DNA of 64,000 nt from Bacteroidetes bacterium UBA7674 (lineage in GTDB: Bacteria > Bacteroidota > Bacteroidia > Chitinophagales > Chitinophagaceae). Position numbers and translations under genes: made by a program. How positions within the stretch are numbered: position 1 is the first letter of the stretch; each line of letters begins with the position of its first letter. Location of the stretch: positions 13,576-77,575 of the forward strand of contig DLHG01000009.1 in assembly GCA_002483105.1 (NCBI GenBank), given 5' to 3'. Positions 35,080-44,892 of this stretch are shown here, piece by piece. Under the pieces are notes generated by a model. That model was given only the letters and a program-made list of their open reading frames with translations. It had not been told where the DNA came from and searched no databases.

Positions 35080-35934
35080 TCATTTAGGTTCCAGTATACG
35101 TTGTATCACTTCCGGATCTACGTTTTCATCAAATTTCCTCGCGAACAGATTTCCGGAGTTAATAAATTTGTCATAATCTTCCATAGTTAGTATGCGTGGA
35201 TACGTGGGGCCTGTTTGCCAGTCAAAGTAGCGAAAATGTTTCGATACAATTTCATCTCTTTTGCTATAGTCAAAAGCCATTAGAACCGTTTGTATAAAAA
35301 GTTCGTCGGCGGATCGGGTAAATTTAAATCGTTTTGTGAAAGCTACATTATGGTCAACAAAAGATAGAATATACTCTACGCTTTCTTTTTTAAGATTAAA
35401 CCAGTTGCATCCTCCGTACACATCAAAGGCTACTTTTCTCTTTATATTCAGGATTTTCTGAATTTTTCGCAGTAACCAGAATAATGGCTTTGTAATAATA
35501 TTTGAGACTATGCCATTTTTTTTGGTATCCCAGTAATAGGTTAATCTGTCCATCCCGCCTGAGCGATTCCAATAACCTATTGGCAATTTGTGGTGTTCTA
35601 TATAGTCACAATAATTTTGTTCTACAAAAGTTCTAATTGCTTCGTTTGAGACTATTGGTAGATCCTGACCGCTTATCAACATGTAATAATCACAATCAAG
35701 ATTGTTCGCGGTTCTTAATAATTCTATTTCTGCAAGGATGCTATTGTGCGAACCCCAGGAAGACATGTATCTTTTCTTCAGAATATGAACGTGAGACTCG
35801 TCTTTAAAATCGGCAGCTATCGCAGATCTGCTGTCAAAATGTACAAAGATTTCGAAATCCATCTTAAGCACATCCACCAGCCTCCTTAATTGTTCAGGGT
35901 TCTTATGGGCCAGTATGAGTATTGCTATTTTCAT
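35080..35934 (-). CDS. GT14-like beta-1,6-N-acetylglucosaminyltransferase (Core-2/I-branching type)
   Basis: 284 residues with the N-terminal MKIAILILAHKNPEQLRRLVD and FEIFVHFDSRS segments and the later DCDYYMLISGQDLPI typical of Core-2/I-branching-like enzymes; SSWGSHNSILAEIELL is also family-like. Bacterial members transfer a sugar, often N-acetylglucosamine, to oligosaccharides of surface polymers. It is on the opposite strand at the end of the exopolysaccharide locus and is the only recognisable glycosyltransferase there. The donor and acceptor are not known. Confidence 0.88.
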   Translation of the reverse strand: MKIAILILAHKNPEQLRRLVDVLKMDFEIFVHFDSRSAIAADFKDESHVHILKKRYMSSWGSHNSILAEIELLRTANNLDCDYYMLISGQDLPIVSNEAIRTFVEQNYCDYIEHHKLPIGYWNRSGGMDRLTYYWDTKKNGIVSNIITKPLFWLLRKIQKILNIKRKVAFDVYGGCNWFNLKKESVEYILSFVDHNVAFTKRFKFTRSADELFIQTVLMAFDYSKRDEIVSKHFRYFDWQTGPTYPRILTMEDYDKFINSGNLFARKFDENVDPEVIQRILEPK

Positions 35935-36041
35935 CAGTACAATTACCGTGCAATATTATAGAATTTTACTTACAGGCTATAAGATTATAATACTATCTTC
36001 TATGATGCTGAGTATGGTATTCCTGCATAACTTTATATGCA

Positions 36042-37136
36042 ATGAAAGGGTTTGTATTTACAGAATATAAGGCGAGAGAGGGGCAGGCACCTTTTGAAAA
36101 GTTGTTTAATCTTTTCATGGAGTTGTTGCAATATACTAATGGCGATGCTACCGAGGCTTTCGACTGGCTCAATCAGCTGGACAGGAAATATGCACTGACT
36201 GATGATAAATATGGCATAGGTGACTTTATAGAAGACCTTAAAGAACAAGGATACCTGAAGGAAAACGAGCAGGACGGAGCATATAAGATAACAGCGAAAT
36301 CGGAACAGACAATAAGGAAACGTTCGCTTGACGAGATATTCGGCAAACTGAAGAAGACAAAACAGGGTAATCATAAGACGTTTAAAACCGGAATGGGGGA
36401 TGAGCTTAACCCGGAAACAAGGCCGTATGAGTTTGGTGATGCACCGGAAGGTATTGACTATACCGGCAGCCTCAGGAATGCCTTTATCAATCATGGTATA
36501 GAGCAGCTCTCAATGAATGAGGGTGACCTGGAAATGCATGAGATGGATTTTAAGACCCAAACCTCTACCGTGCTGATGATAGATATATCCCACTCTATGA
36601 TACTCTATGGCGAAGACAGGATAACTCCTGCCAAGAGGGTGGCAATGGCACTCAGTGAGCTGATAACTACAAGATATGCAAAGGATACGCTGGATATTGT
36701 AGTGTTTGGCAATGATGCCTGGCAGATAGAGATGAAGGACTTGCCTTATCTGCAGGTAGGGCCATATCATACTAATACTGTAGCCGGGCTTGAACTGGCT
36801 ATGGATATCCTTCGTAAACGCAAGAACCCCAATAAGCAGATATTTATGATAACCGACGGTAAGCCTACTTGCCTGAAGGTGGGTAATAAGTATTACAAGA
36901 ATAGCTTTGGGATAGACGCTAAGATATTGAATCGCACACTGAACCTGGCAGGGCAGCTCCGTAGGTTGAAAATACCGGTTATCACTTTTATGATCGCGAA
37001 CGACCCTTATTTGCAGGCATTCGTCAGAGAGTTTACAGAGGTAAATAATGGTAAAGCCTTCTACTCCTCGCTCGATGGGCTAGGGCAGTTCATTTTTGAA
37101 GACTATGAACGTAATAAGAAAAAAAGACTCAAATAG
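36042..37136 (+). CDS. Stand-alone vWA domain protein
   Basis: 364 residues, no signal or membrane helix. The N-terminal about 165 residues are a helical region with a helix-turn-helix-like look (FDWLNQLDRKYALTDDKYG). A vWA domain follows with MIDAS motif DISHS, a Thr in HTNTVAGLEL and Asp in FMITDGKPTC. Related cytosolic vWA proteins work with MoxR-type or magnesium-chelatase-like AAA+ ATPases, but no such ATPase adjoins. It ends 9 bases before the convergent pyrH stop. Confidence 0.85.
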   Translation: MKGFVFTEYKAREGQAPFEKLFNLFMELLQYTNGDATEAFDWLNQLDRKYALTDDKYGIGDFIEDLKEQGYLKENEQDGAYKITAKSEQTIRKRSLDEIFGKLKKTKQGNHKTFKTGMGDELNPETRPYEFGDAPEGIDYTGSLRNAFINHGIEQLSMNEGDLEMHEMDFKTQTSTVLMIDISHSMILYGEDRITPAKRVAMALSELITTRYAKDTLDIVVFGNDAWQIEMKDLPYLQVGPYHTNTVAGLELAMDILRKRKNPNKQIFMITDGKPTCLKVGNKYYKNSFGIDAKILNRTLNLAGQLRRLKIPVITFMIANDPYLQAFVREFTEVNNGKAFYSSLDGLGQFIFEDYERNKKKRLK

Positions 37137-37145
37137 CAGCAGGGG

Positions 37146-37856
37146 TTAGCTCACCAAGGTTCCTACCTGCTTGCCTGCGACTACATCCAGCAAATTGCCC
37201 GTTTTATTCATATCAAAGACAATGATGGGAAGATTATTCTCCTGGCAAAGAGTAAAGGCCGTCATATCCATTACTTTTAGCCCTTTACTGATGACCTCAC
37301 TGAAGCCGAGGGTTTTAAAGCGTACCGCTGTCTTGTCTTTTTCAGGATCTGCACTATAGATACCGTCTACACGGGTACCTTTAAGGATAACGTCAGCGTT
37401 TATTTCTATCGCACGCAGAGAACCTGCGGTATCTGTTGTAAAGTAAGGATTACCTGTACCGGCCCCGAATATTACTACACGGCCTTTTTCGAGGTGACGG
37501 ATCGCCCTGCGCCTGATATAAGGCTCAGCTACCTGTTCCATCTTTATAGCGCTCTGCAGGCGGGTTTTACAGCCGGCCTTTTCCAGTGCGGCTTGCAGTG
37601 CCATACCATTAATAACTGTGGCCAGCATTCCCATATAGTCGCCTTGAGCGCGTTCTATACCGGTTTCGGCCTCATTCATACCACGATATATATTGCCTCC
37701 GCCTATTACTACGGCTACTTGTACCCCCAGATCGGTAATTGCCTTAATATCCAAAGCATATTGCTCCAGCATTTTGGGGTCAAGTCCGAAGTTGCGATCG
37801 CCCATAAGCGATTCGCCTGAAAGCTTTAGTAATACACGGTTGAATTTAGGAAGCAT
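37146..37856 (-). CDS. pyrH: Uridylate kinase (UMP kinase)
   Basis: 236 residues of the amino-acid-kinase fold: KLSGESLMG near the start, VVIGGGNIYRG for nucleotide binding, GTGNPYFTTDTAGSLRA and KGTRVDGIYSADP. It phosphorylates UMP to UDP with ATP and is regulated by GTP and UTP in many bacteria. The usual downstream neighbour frr (ribosome recycling factor) is not here: the next gene is convergent, so pyrH is monocistronic in this window. Confidence 0.97.
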   Translation of the reverse strand: MLPKFNRVLLKLSGESLMGDRNFGLDPKMLEQYALDIKAITDLGVQVAVVIGGGNIYRGMNEAETGIERAQGDYMGMLATVINGMALQAALEKAGCKTRLQSAIKMEQVAEPYIRRRAIRHLEKGRVVIFGAGTGNPYFTTDTAGSLRAIEINADVILKGTRVDGIYSADPEKDKTAVRFKTLGFSEVISKGLKVMDMTAFTLCQENNLPIIVFDMNKTGNLLDVVAGKQVGTLVS

Positions 37857-38032
37857 GGCAGTGATATATTGCCTGCAAAGAAAATGAAAAAAAATGAGTG
37901 TTTGGGCTTAAGTTTCAGTTTCGCCATTGCTCATCGCATTATTAAAAGGAAGTAGTTTTGCTGTCCAGGCAAAAATGTACTGCACCCGGTGCTTACAATA
38001 CCAGAAAACAGTTAAAATAACTACTTTGTGAT

Positions 38033-39412
38033 ATGTTAAAGAAGACATACCATTTGGGTTATTTGGGTTATTTATTCCTATTGATCCTATCTATAATATT
38101 CTATAAGGAGCGTACCATTTTTTCGGATACGGCATTTCATCTTTTTTACATAATTAAAGAAGGTGATTGGTTTTTGGAAGGCCATTTCAGGTATGGGGCT
38201 GTTTTAACCCAGTCATATCCTTTATTGGGTAGTAAACTAGGCTTGTCCCTAAATGCCATTGCAATGTTGTATTCGGTTAGCTTTGTCATTAACAGTGCTA
38301 TTTGTTATTTCTTATGCGGTACAGTTTTCAAAAATCATCAGCTGGCCCTGGCTTTGCTGTTATTCAATATTCTCTTTGTTAGTGATGTTTTCTTCTGGCC
38401 ACTTTCAGAACTTCAAATGGGTACTGCTGTTATGCTGGTGCTGTTCTCCTACCTGTCAACAAAGGAGTACAACAATCAGCCACTTTTGTTGTTGTTAATG
38501 GGTGTGGCAACCTTCGTAATAATATCTTTTTTTCATCCTTTAATGATTTTCCCTTACCTGTTTACTGTTGTTTTTTTATTATTGAGCAGGCCGGTAGTAA
38601 TAAAAAAGTCCGCGTTGCTTATACTGCTCGTATTCTTTGTGATCTCTTATGTAATAAAAGAGCAGCTTTTTGTTTCCGGTCATGACAAAGAAGCCTCTTC
38701 GGGGGTGAAAAAATTATTGGATACCTTTCCACATTACTTTGATACCTATGCCAGTAAAGAGTTTTTCAAAAGCTGTCTTGCCGGGTATTGTTGGATAACC
38801 ATAGCCTTCTTCGGTATTGTAATAGCGTATATCAAAAACAGGTCTTGGTTAAAGCTGGCGTTTTTCTGTGCATTTTCAGTTGGCTACCTATTGCTGGTAA
38901 ATGTTAGTTATCCATCTGCGGATGTTGCCAAATTCTATATTGAGAATTTCTATACCCCTTTGGGTATTTTCATCGCCTTGCCATTTGTCTTCGATGTATT
39001 GCCTGCAATAGAGAGGTATAAAAACATGGCTTCCGTTCTCTTGATATTAATAATTATTAGCGGAGCGGTAAGGATATATAGTGTAGGTGAAAAGTATGTA
39101 ACACGGCTCAATTGGGAACGTAATTTCCTGGTGAAGAATGGTCACGAAAAGCTAGTGGTTGCTGACACTTTCTTTCCTCGTGATACGATAATTATGCCCT
39201 GGGCCATGCACTATGAGTTCTGGCTTCTTTCTACTATTGAACAAGGAACAACGGCCTCGATCACTGTTAGCGATAACGTTGACAATATTGCATGGGCAAC
39301 AGACAGAAGTAAATCATTCCTGACTCCTTGGGGTCTTTTTCATTATCAAGATTTGCCGCCACGCTACTTTGTATTCAAGGATACTACCACTACTTACCGT
39401 ATTATGAAGTAG
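38033..39412 (+). CDS. Polytopic membrane protein, possible GT-C-type glycosyltransferase
   Basis: 459 residues with about ten helices over the first 330 residues and a soluble C-terminal part of about 110 residues. The first outer loop contains FSDTAFHLF, an acidic motif after helix 1 as in GT-C enzymes that use lipid-linked sugar donors. No other motif was recognised and no neighbour clarifies the role; it lies alone between pyrH and gcvT. The call is topology-based and could be wrong; a non-enzymatic membrane protein is possible. Confidence 0.55.
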   Translation: MLKKTYHLGYLGYLFLLILSIIFYKERTIFSDTAFHLFYIIKEGDWFLEGHFRYGAVLTQSYPLLGSKLGLSLNAIAMLYSVSFVINSAICYFLCGTVFKNHQLALALLLFNILFVSDVFFWPLSELQMGTAVMLVLFSYLSTKEYNNQPLLLLLMGVATFVIISFFHPLMIFPYLFTVVFLLLSRPVVIKKSALLILLVFFVISYVIKEQLFVSGHDKEASSGVKKLLDTFPHYFDTYASKEFFKSCLAGYCWITIAFFGIVIAYIKNRSWLKLAFFCAFSVGYLLLVNVSYPSADVAKFYIENFYTPLGIFIALPFVFDVLPAIERYKNMASVLLILIIISGAVRIYSVGEKYVTRLNWERNFLVKNGHEKLVVADTFFPRDTIIMPWAMHYEFWLLSTIEQGTTASITVSDNVDNIAWATDRSKSFLTPWGLFHYQDLPPRYFVFKDTTTTYRIMK

Positions 39413-39462
39413 TATGAGTCATTCATCATATGTCCATACTTTCAAGTCGGTTTAAAAGAAGA

Positions 39463-39492
39463 AAGCCTCCCCGGTTGATACGAGAGAGGCTT
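39463..39492 (-). terminator. Terminator for gcvT
   Basis: Arms aagcctc (39463-39469) and gaggctt (39486-39492) pair around a 16-base loop. On the minus strand the hairpin is followed by a T-rich stretch (tcttcttttaaa), downstream of the gcvT stop. Confidence 0.5.
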
Positions 39493-39514
39493 CATCCATT
39501 ATTTCTTGTCTATT

Positions 39515-40600
39515 TTAAGCAAAAGGCATTTTTATTACTTGTGCCTTCACGCCTTTATCACGGATCATTATAAATACTTCAGTTCCTTCAGTGGCAGCGT
39601 CTTTGCGCAGATAGGCCATGCCTATAGCTTTTCCAAGGCTTGGAGCCTGTGTGCCCGAGGTGATATAGCCTATCTCTTCGCCTGCGGCGTTCTGTATCTT
39701 ATAGCCGTGGCGCGGAATACCTTTGTCTATCATTTCAAGGCCAACGAGCTTACGGGTAATGCCGGCAGCTTTTTGTGCTTCCAGTATGTTGCGTGCAGTA
39801 AAGTCTTTAGTGAATTTGGTTATCCAGCCCAATCCTGCTTCCAGTGGAGAAGTAGTATCATCTATGTCATTACCATATAGGGCAAAACCCATTTCGAGGC
39901 GCAGTGTGTCACGTGCAGCAAGTCCAATTGGTTTCAGTCCGCCCGGCGTTCCTACACGGAATATCTCGTTCCATATTTTTTCACCTGCACCATCTTTGTC
40001 TTCAAAGTATATTTCTACGCCACCTGCACCTGTGTAACCAGTTGCGCTCACTACCACATTTTCAATACCTGCAAATGTTCCTTTTGTAAAGGTGTAGTAT
40101 TTAAGGTTGGCAATGTCCATATCTGTCAGCTGTTGCATATACTCTACAGCTTTCGGGCCTTGAACTGCCAGCAATCCTGTTTTGTCAGAAATGTTATGCA
40201 TCTCTACATTACCTGTATTGAACTTGCTTATCCAGTTCCAGTCTTTTTCAATATTAGAAGCATTCACAACGAGCATATAGGTTTTATTTTCTTCTATGCA
40301 GTACACCAGCAGGTCATCTACTATTCCGCCTTGTTCGTTAGGCAGGCAAGAATATTGTGCTTTACCGGCGGTCAGTTTACCGGCATCGTTGCTGGTTACT
40401 CTTTGTATCAGGTCAAGGGCTCCTTCTCCTTTCAGCATAAACTCACCCATGTGGCTAACATCAAACACACCCGCATTGTTGCGAACGGTATTATGTTCTT
40501 CATTAATGCCGCTGTAAGATATCGGCATGTTATAACCCGCAAATTCTGCCATCTTAGCGCCAAGGTCTATATGCTTCTGTGTAAAAGGAGTATTCTTCAT
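39515..40600 (-). CDS. gcvT: Glycine cleavage system aminomethyltransferase (T protein)
   Basis: 361 residues, starting MKNTPFTQKHIDLGAKMAEFAG, with VFDVSHMGEFML near 45, GYTGAGGVEIYF near 168 and the C-terminal barrel domain GFALYGNDIDDTTSPLEAGLGW. It transfers the aminomethyl carbon from the H protein to tetrahydrofolate. The other glycine-cleavage genes (gcvH, gcvP) are not in the window, as is common in Bacteroidota where they are dispersed. Confidence 0.97.
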   Translation of the reverse strand: MKNTPFTQKHIDLGAKMAEFAGYNMPISYSGINEEHNTVRNNAGVFDVSHMGEFMLKGEGALDLIQRVTSNDAGKLTAGKAQYSCLPNEQGGIVDDLLVYCIEENKTYMLVVNASNIEKDWNWISKFNTGNVEMHNISDKTGLLAVQGPKAVEYMQQLTDMDIANLKYYTFTKGTFAGIENVVVSATGYTGAGGVEIYFEDKDGAGEKIWNEIFRVGTPGGLKPIGLAARDTLRLEMGFALYGNDIDDTTSPLEAGLGWITKFTKDFTARNILEAQKAAGITRKLVGLEMIDKGIPRHGYKIQNAAGEEIGYITSGTQAPSLGKAIGMAYLRKDAATEGTEVFIMIRDKGVKAQVIKMPFA

Positions 40601-40626
40601 TTTTCCTGTTTTTTTTTAGAGTGTGG

Positions 40627-40634
40627 CAAAAATA
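40627..40634 (-). promoter_or_regulatory. Candidate -7 promoter element TATTTTTG for gcvT
   Basis: Exact TAnnTTTG match on the minus strand, 27 bases before the gcvT start and just after the terminator of the preceding gene. Confidence 0.5.
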
Positions 40635-40678
40635 AGATAGCTAATCATTATTTCATCATTTATTCTGCTGTTTACAAC

Positions 40679-40716
40679 AAAAAAGGAGCCCGGCTGTTTG
40701 GCCGGGCTCCTTTTTT
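40679..40716. terminator. Strong terminator after the large T9SS protein gene
   Basis: Arms ggagcccggc (40685-40694) and gccgggctcc (40701-40710) pair perfectly around tgtttg, flanked by six A and six T. It ends the leftward transcript of the 1287-residue gene and insulates gcvT. Confidence 0.9.
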
Positions 40717-40736
40717 GTATTTTATCCAATCGATAA

Positions 40737-43700
40737 TTACAGCTTTTGCAGTTTCTTCATTTCTTTGAAGCCACCGTCCTTATCACGTATGTTTATCAGG
40801 TAGCTACCTGCAGCAAAGTCATTTATTTGTAGGTGCTGCTCAGGTGTTACCTTATCCAGGCTCCATTGCTGTATCGTTTGTCCCAGTGCATTAAGTATAT
40901 ATACCTGGTCGCCATCAGCAAGTCCCTTCACTGTCAGCGTATTACTGAACGGATTAGGATATATATCTATGTTCACTTTAGCAGCAGTGTTAGCAACAGA
41001 TGTATTCCAGGTTTCAATAGTAACATCATTGGTTGTAGAGGTCAGGTAGCAACCTGCACCGCTGTTGGTAACTATAGCATGCACAACTTGCGTTCCCGGG
41101 CCTTTTGTAAAGCTCATATAAGGCACGGTTGTGGTAGTATAAAGTACACCATCTATATACCAGTCAATTGAGAAGTTGGTATTGAAGTTAAACAGATTAG
41201 CATATACAGTTACCACCATTCCTTCACCTGCTGCAGGCACAGCAGATGCAGTAGCCATTGTAGGTAAGCCGGGTGTTACGTCCATTGGTATAGCATTACT
41301 GTTTACTGTAACGTTCTCATAGCAACCTGCTGTAGGAGGCGTAAAGTCAAGACTAATTACTGCACCCACGGGAGGAGCGAAGGCATAAGTAGCATTGTTG
41401 GGGCCTGAAGGCACACCATTTACAAGCCATTGGTATGTTCCGCCCGGAGCGTTATCAGTTGCGGTAAACGTTACGACAGTACCCTCGCATATAGCTGTTT
41501 GATCTGCAGCAATGCTTATTACAGGCATTGTTAGCGGGTCAATAGTCATCGTCATATTCTGTGTTACCGACTGTGGCAACGCACAAGCCGCATTGCTGGT
41601 CATGTTCACACTCACTACGTCACCTGAACTTAAAGAACCGGCCGGTGCTGTGTAGTTAGGACTATTTGTACCTACAGCTCCGCCGTTCACTGTCCATTGA
41701 TAACTTGGGGTAGTACCACTATTTGTGAAAGTTGTCGTAAATGCTACGATATCATCAACACAGGCTGTGGAACCCGGATTAGCGTTTATCGTTATTGTCG
41801 GAGCAACATTGGTTGTTACGTCCATTACTATACTGTTGCTGGTCGCGGTTGGTGAACTAACACAGATGCCGGTGCCCACTGTCATTATTACATTTACGAC
41901 ATCTCCGTCAGCTAGCGCAGAACTAGTGTATGTGTTACTATTGGTGCCTACGTTAGCTCCGTTCACTGTCCATTGGTATGCAGTGCCTGTACCGCCGTTT
42001 GTTGGTGTCGCGGTAAAGGTTACTGATTCACCCTGGCAAATAGTATTGTCAGTTGTAACTATTGCTACTGAAGGTGTTTGGCCTGCAGATACTGTGATCG
42101 TAGTAGCTGGTGATACTCCTACACATCCTGCAACGGTTGTCACTTCAGCATGATAATTACCGGCGTTACCCGCAGCATATGTTTGGTTGGTGGCACCTGC
42201 TATTGGGTTGCCATTAAAGAACCATTGATAAGATGCACCTGACATAGCTGTCAGTGTTTGGGTGCTGTTGATGCAAATATTGATAGTGCCTACAGGGCTT
42301 ATTGTTGCAGTGATCGGATTTACTGTAACCTGTACAGGTGTACGCGCATTGCCGGTACATCCCGGGTTAGCTACTGCACCTACCCAGCCAAGAGTTTCGT
42401 TGCTGCCACCAAATTCACCGCTGCCTTCATAGTGGAAGTACATACGGTTAGTGGGTGCATCATACACTATGGCTGCCATGTCACTCAGGTTAGAGAATGT
42501 TTGCATAGTAGTAACGGTGCCTGAATTAATATCGTATTTAGAAATGTTCTGGTTATTGGGCCAATCTTCTCTATATACTATTTTATAGCTGCTACCGTCT
42601 GATTCTGCCCAGCCATAAGCCGCCCAGTTCTCCGGCCAGAAATAGACGAAGTTAGCACCTACCGTAGTACTCAGAGTTGTAACAGCGCCTGTTGTAATAT
42701 CAACATGATAAACGCTGCCGGCACCATCATAAAGAAGCACATAGCCTTCGCCCGGTGCAACTACAGAACCATAATTAAGGTATATGGTTTGGTCAAGTGC
42801 AACATCATTGCCATTTAGGTTCAAGTCTTCATCCAGGCCGTAGAGCATATCCACGTTATCATCTCCCTGATAGCTGCCACCGCCTGTAAAGCCATTGCCC
42901 AGCTGCCATAGTTGCCCATTAGAACCAAAGAAGCCGTCTCTTAGTGGTAGTGATACTGCACCACTAAGATCACTCTTATTGAACTTACCTGTATTGTTGT
43001 CGCCGGAGTAATAGACAAAGTTGTTGCTTACCGCTATACCACCTCTGTCATCACCGGTAAGGCTATTGTGGTCCACCACCTGGAAGTCAGTAGTGTTGAT
43101 AGATGTTACTTCAGTAGGTAAGCTATTCTCTGCATAGTAGGTCAGGTTTGTAGTAGGATACAGATTTACGCTGCTGCCTATTGCAAGCGCAGTGCCACCT
43201 GTTGGTACATCATACCATCTTATGGTTGCACCGGTTGCAGGCGTAGCAGATAGCGCCGCAGGGTCTCCGCAGGTTACGGTGATGCTTGATGGGTTCACAG
43301 AGGGTGCTGCAGTAGTCAGTACATCTACCATAGCAGATGTAGCTGTAGCCGGAGCTCCGCTAAATGAACAGCTCAGTATCGCACGGTAATACATTGGGGT
43401 TGTGAGTCCCGGGGTAGTGTAAGTAGGACTGGTAGCACCGCCGATATCCGTAAAGGCTAAATTATCAGTAGAACTTTGCCATTGGTAGTCAACACCTGAA
43501 GTGGTATTGCCCATAGTACTCAGTATAGAAGAAGAGCCGTTACATACCAGTGGTGGTGTTGCCACTGTTGTTCCTGCTACAGGTGAGCCTACTGTTACCG
43601 TTACAGGAGTTGATGTAGCGGACTGGCCTGAGGTAACACAGGTAACAACACAACGGAATTGCGTGGTTTCTGAAATGGTACCTGTATTGGAGCCAATGGT

Positions 43701-44600
43701 GGTTTGTACAGGCCCAAGATTGAACCAGTTAGTTCCATCAGTAGAATATTCCCATTGGTATTCCAGTGCAGTGGCAATAGTACTGCCCGTAAGCGCTAGT
43801 GCTGCAGAACCTTCGCAAGCAAGCGATGTTACCGTTGCAGATGCTGCACCGGCATTAGGTGTGCCTGTGCATGGCAATGGTGGAGACCACATATATATCT
43901 GGCCGGAAGCCGGCTTGTCAAAAATGCTGGTATAGAAAGTTGTAGAAGAGGAAGTGGGGTTTGTGCTCCAATCCGATAATGTCTGGAAGTCGTTAACGTC
44001 ATTAGCAATACCTATAGTGCCTGACTCAGAGCCCCAAGTGGTAATAGACCCTGGTTCCTGGTTGTAGACGATCTCTATTTCGTTACTTGTTTCGTGGAGT
44101 CTTATCTGGTAAGAAATAGTTTGAACCTGGCCTAAGTACCAGTCCCAGTTATACCATTCCATAACAAACACCTGGTTAGGTGACGTGCCCTCAACGGTGT
44201 AGTGTGCGCTACCGTTATAGCCATCCTGGTCATCCCACATGGCCCAGATAACGGGTGTCATGGTCGGGGCGTTGAAGATATAATCTTCATTGCCGTACAT
44301 TTCATAGCCGGTGGCAGTTGCATCCACAAAACTCAACCATCCGTTTGAGTTTACTTTTACATCGGTGTAGTTTACGCCGCAAAAAGTAAAAGTGAACCCG
44401 ATAGGTAGCATAGCGCTACTGGCATCATCGGCATAAATGTCAAATATCTCGGTACCACCCGTAAGGGGAGTATAAGTACCCGATAGTGGCGTAAAGATGT
44501 AGCTGGCTGCTGTTTGCGCCTTTGTCGCTGTTGCGCCCAAGCCTATCAACAACACCGCACTAAGTAATCCCTTTAACTTAGTAAATAGATTTTTTTTCAT
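40737..44600 (-). CDS. Large secreted Ig-like repeat protein with T9SS sorting domain
   Basis: 1287 residues from the ATG at 44600 (MKKNLFTKLKGLL); the frame opens 24 codons earlier without need. A signal peptide ends near KAQT. The first about 240 residues are a beta domain with GFTFTFCGVNYTDVKVNSNGW. A series of Ig-like modules follows, each with a Y-x-W pattern (YQWEYSTDGTNW, YQWQSSTDN, YQWTVNGANVG, YQWTVNGGAVG, YQWLVNGVPSG). A propeller-like insertion lies at about 530-770. The C-terminus is a type A T9SS domain (IDIYPNPFSNTLTVKG, GSYLINIRD). It is likely a surface adhesin or matrix protein; function unproven. Confidence 0.9.
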   Translation of the reverse strand: MKKNLFTKLKGLLSAVLLIGLGATATKAQTAASYIFTPLSGTYTPLTGGTEIFDIYADDASSAMLPIGFTFTFCGVNYTDVKVNSNGWLSFVDATATGYEMYGNEDYIFNAPTMTPVIWAMWDDQDGYNGSAHYTVEGTSPNQVFVMEWYNWDWYLGQVQTISYQIRLHETSNEIEIVYNQEPGSITTWGSESGTIGIANDVNDFQTLSDWSTNPTSSSTTFYTSIFDKPASGQIYMWSPPLPCTGTPNAGAASATVTSLACEGSAALALTGSTIATALEYQWEYSTDGTNWFNLGPVQTTIGSNTGTISETTQFRCVVTCVTSGQSATSTPVTVTVGSPVAGTTVATPPLVCNGSSSILSTMGNTTSGVDYQWQSSTDNLAFTDIGGATSPTYTTPGLTTPMYYRAILSCSFSGAPATATSAMVDVLTTAAPSVNPSSITVTCGDPAALSATPATGATIRWYDVPTGGTALAIGSSVNLYPTTNLTYYAENSLPTEVTSINTTDFQVVDHNSLTGDDRGGIAVSNNFVYYSGDNNTGKFNKSDLSGAVSLPLRDGFFGSNGQLWQLGNGFTGGGSYQGDDNVDMLYGLDEDLNLNGNDVALDQTIYLNYGSVVAPGEGYVLLYDGAGSVYHVDITTGAVTTLSTTVGANFVYFWPENWAAYGWAESDGSSYKIVYREDWPNNQNISKYDINSGTVTTMQTFSNLSDMAAIVYDAPTNRMYFHYEGSGEFGGSNETLGWVGAVANPGCTGNARTPVQVTVNPITATISPVGTINICINSTQTLTAMSGASYQWFFNGNPIAGATNQTYAAGNAGNYHAEVTTVAGCVGVSPATTITVSAGQTPSVAIVTTDNTICQGESVTFTATPTNGGTGTAYQWTVNGANVGTNSNTYTSSALADGDVVNVIMTVGTGICVSSPTATSNSIVMDVTTNVAPTITINANPGSTACVDDIVAFTTTFTNSGTTPSYQWTVNGGAVGTNSPNYTAPAGSLSSGDVVSVNMTSNAACALPQSVTQNMTMTIDPLTMPVISIAADQTAICEGTVVTFTATDNAPGGTYQWLVNGVPSGPNNATYAFAPPVGAVISLDFTPPTAGCYENVTVNSNAIPMDVTPGLPTMATASAVPAAGEGMVVTVYANLFNFNTNFSIDWYIDGVLYTTTTVPYMSFTKGPGTQVVHAIVTNSGAGCYLTSTTNDVTIETWNTSVANTAAKVNIDIYPNPFSNTLTVKGLADGDQVYILNALGQTIQQWSLDKVTPEQHLQINDFAAGSYLINIRDKDGGFKEMKKLQKL

Positions 44601-44892
44601 GGATCTTTTTTTTCTGAATAACGCTAAATTTATCGCCGTGTTTATATAACAGGCAATACCCCTATTTTTCAAACAGTAATTTAACGATTTTTTGCGAATT
44701 TATTAATGGTATGTTATTGGTGCACAAGCAATAATTAACATTTATACTAGACATATATGCAGACTGGTGCTATTGTTCCCTGTTTACCAATTAGTTATAT
44801 TAATAAGGGAATTGTAACGCATGAGAATGCGGTCATATAATATTACAGATAAGCCCTTATGCGTATTAGCAGTCAGTAAAAACCGGAATTGG

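Noticed and set aside
40833..44500. Val/Thr/Pro-rich plus-strand frames inside the large T9SS gene
   Set aside because: They are antisense shadows of the Ig-like repeats, caused by its Thr/Val/Gly codon pattern.
44818..44831. Small hairpin cgcat-gaga-atgcg in the spacer between two exported-protein genes
   Set aside because: Only five base pairs with no U-tract or nearby start; likely chance.
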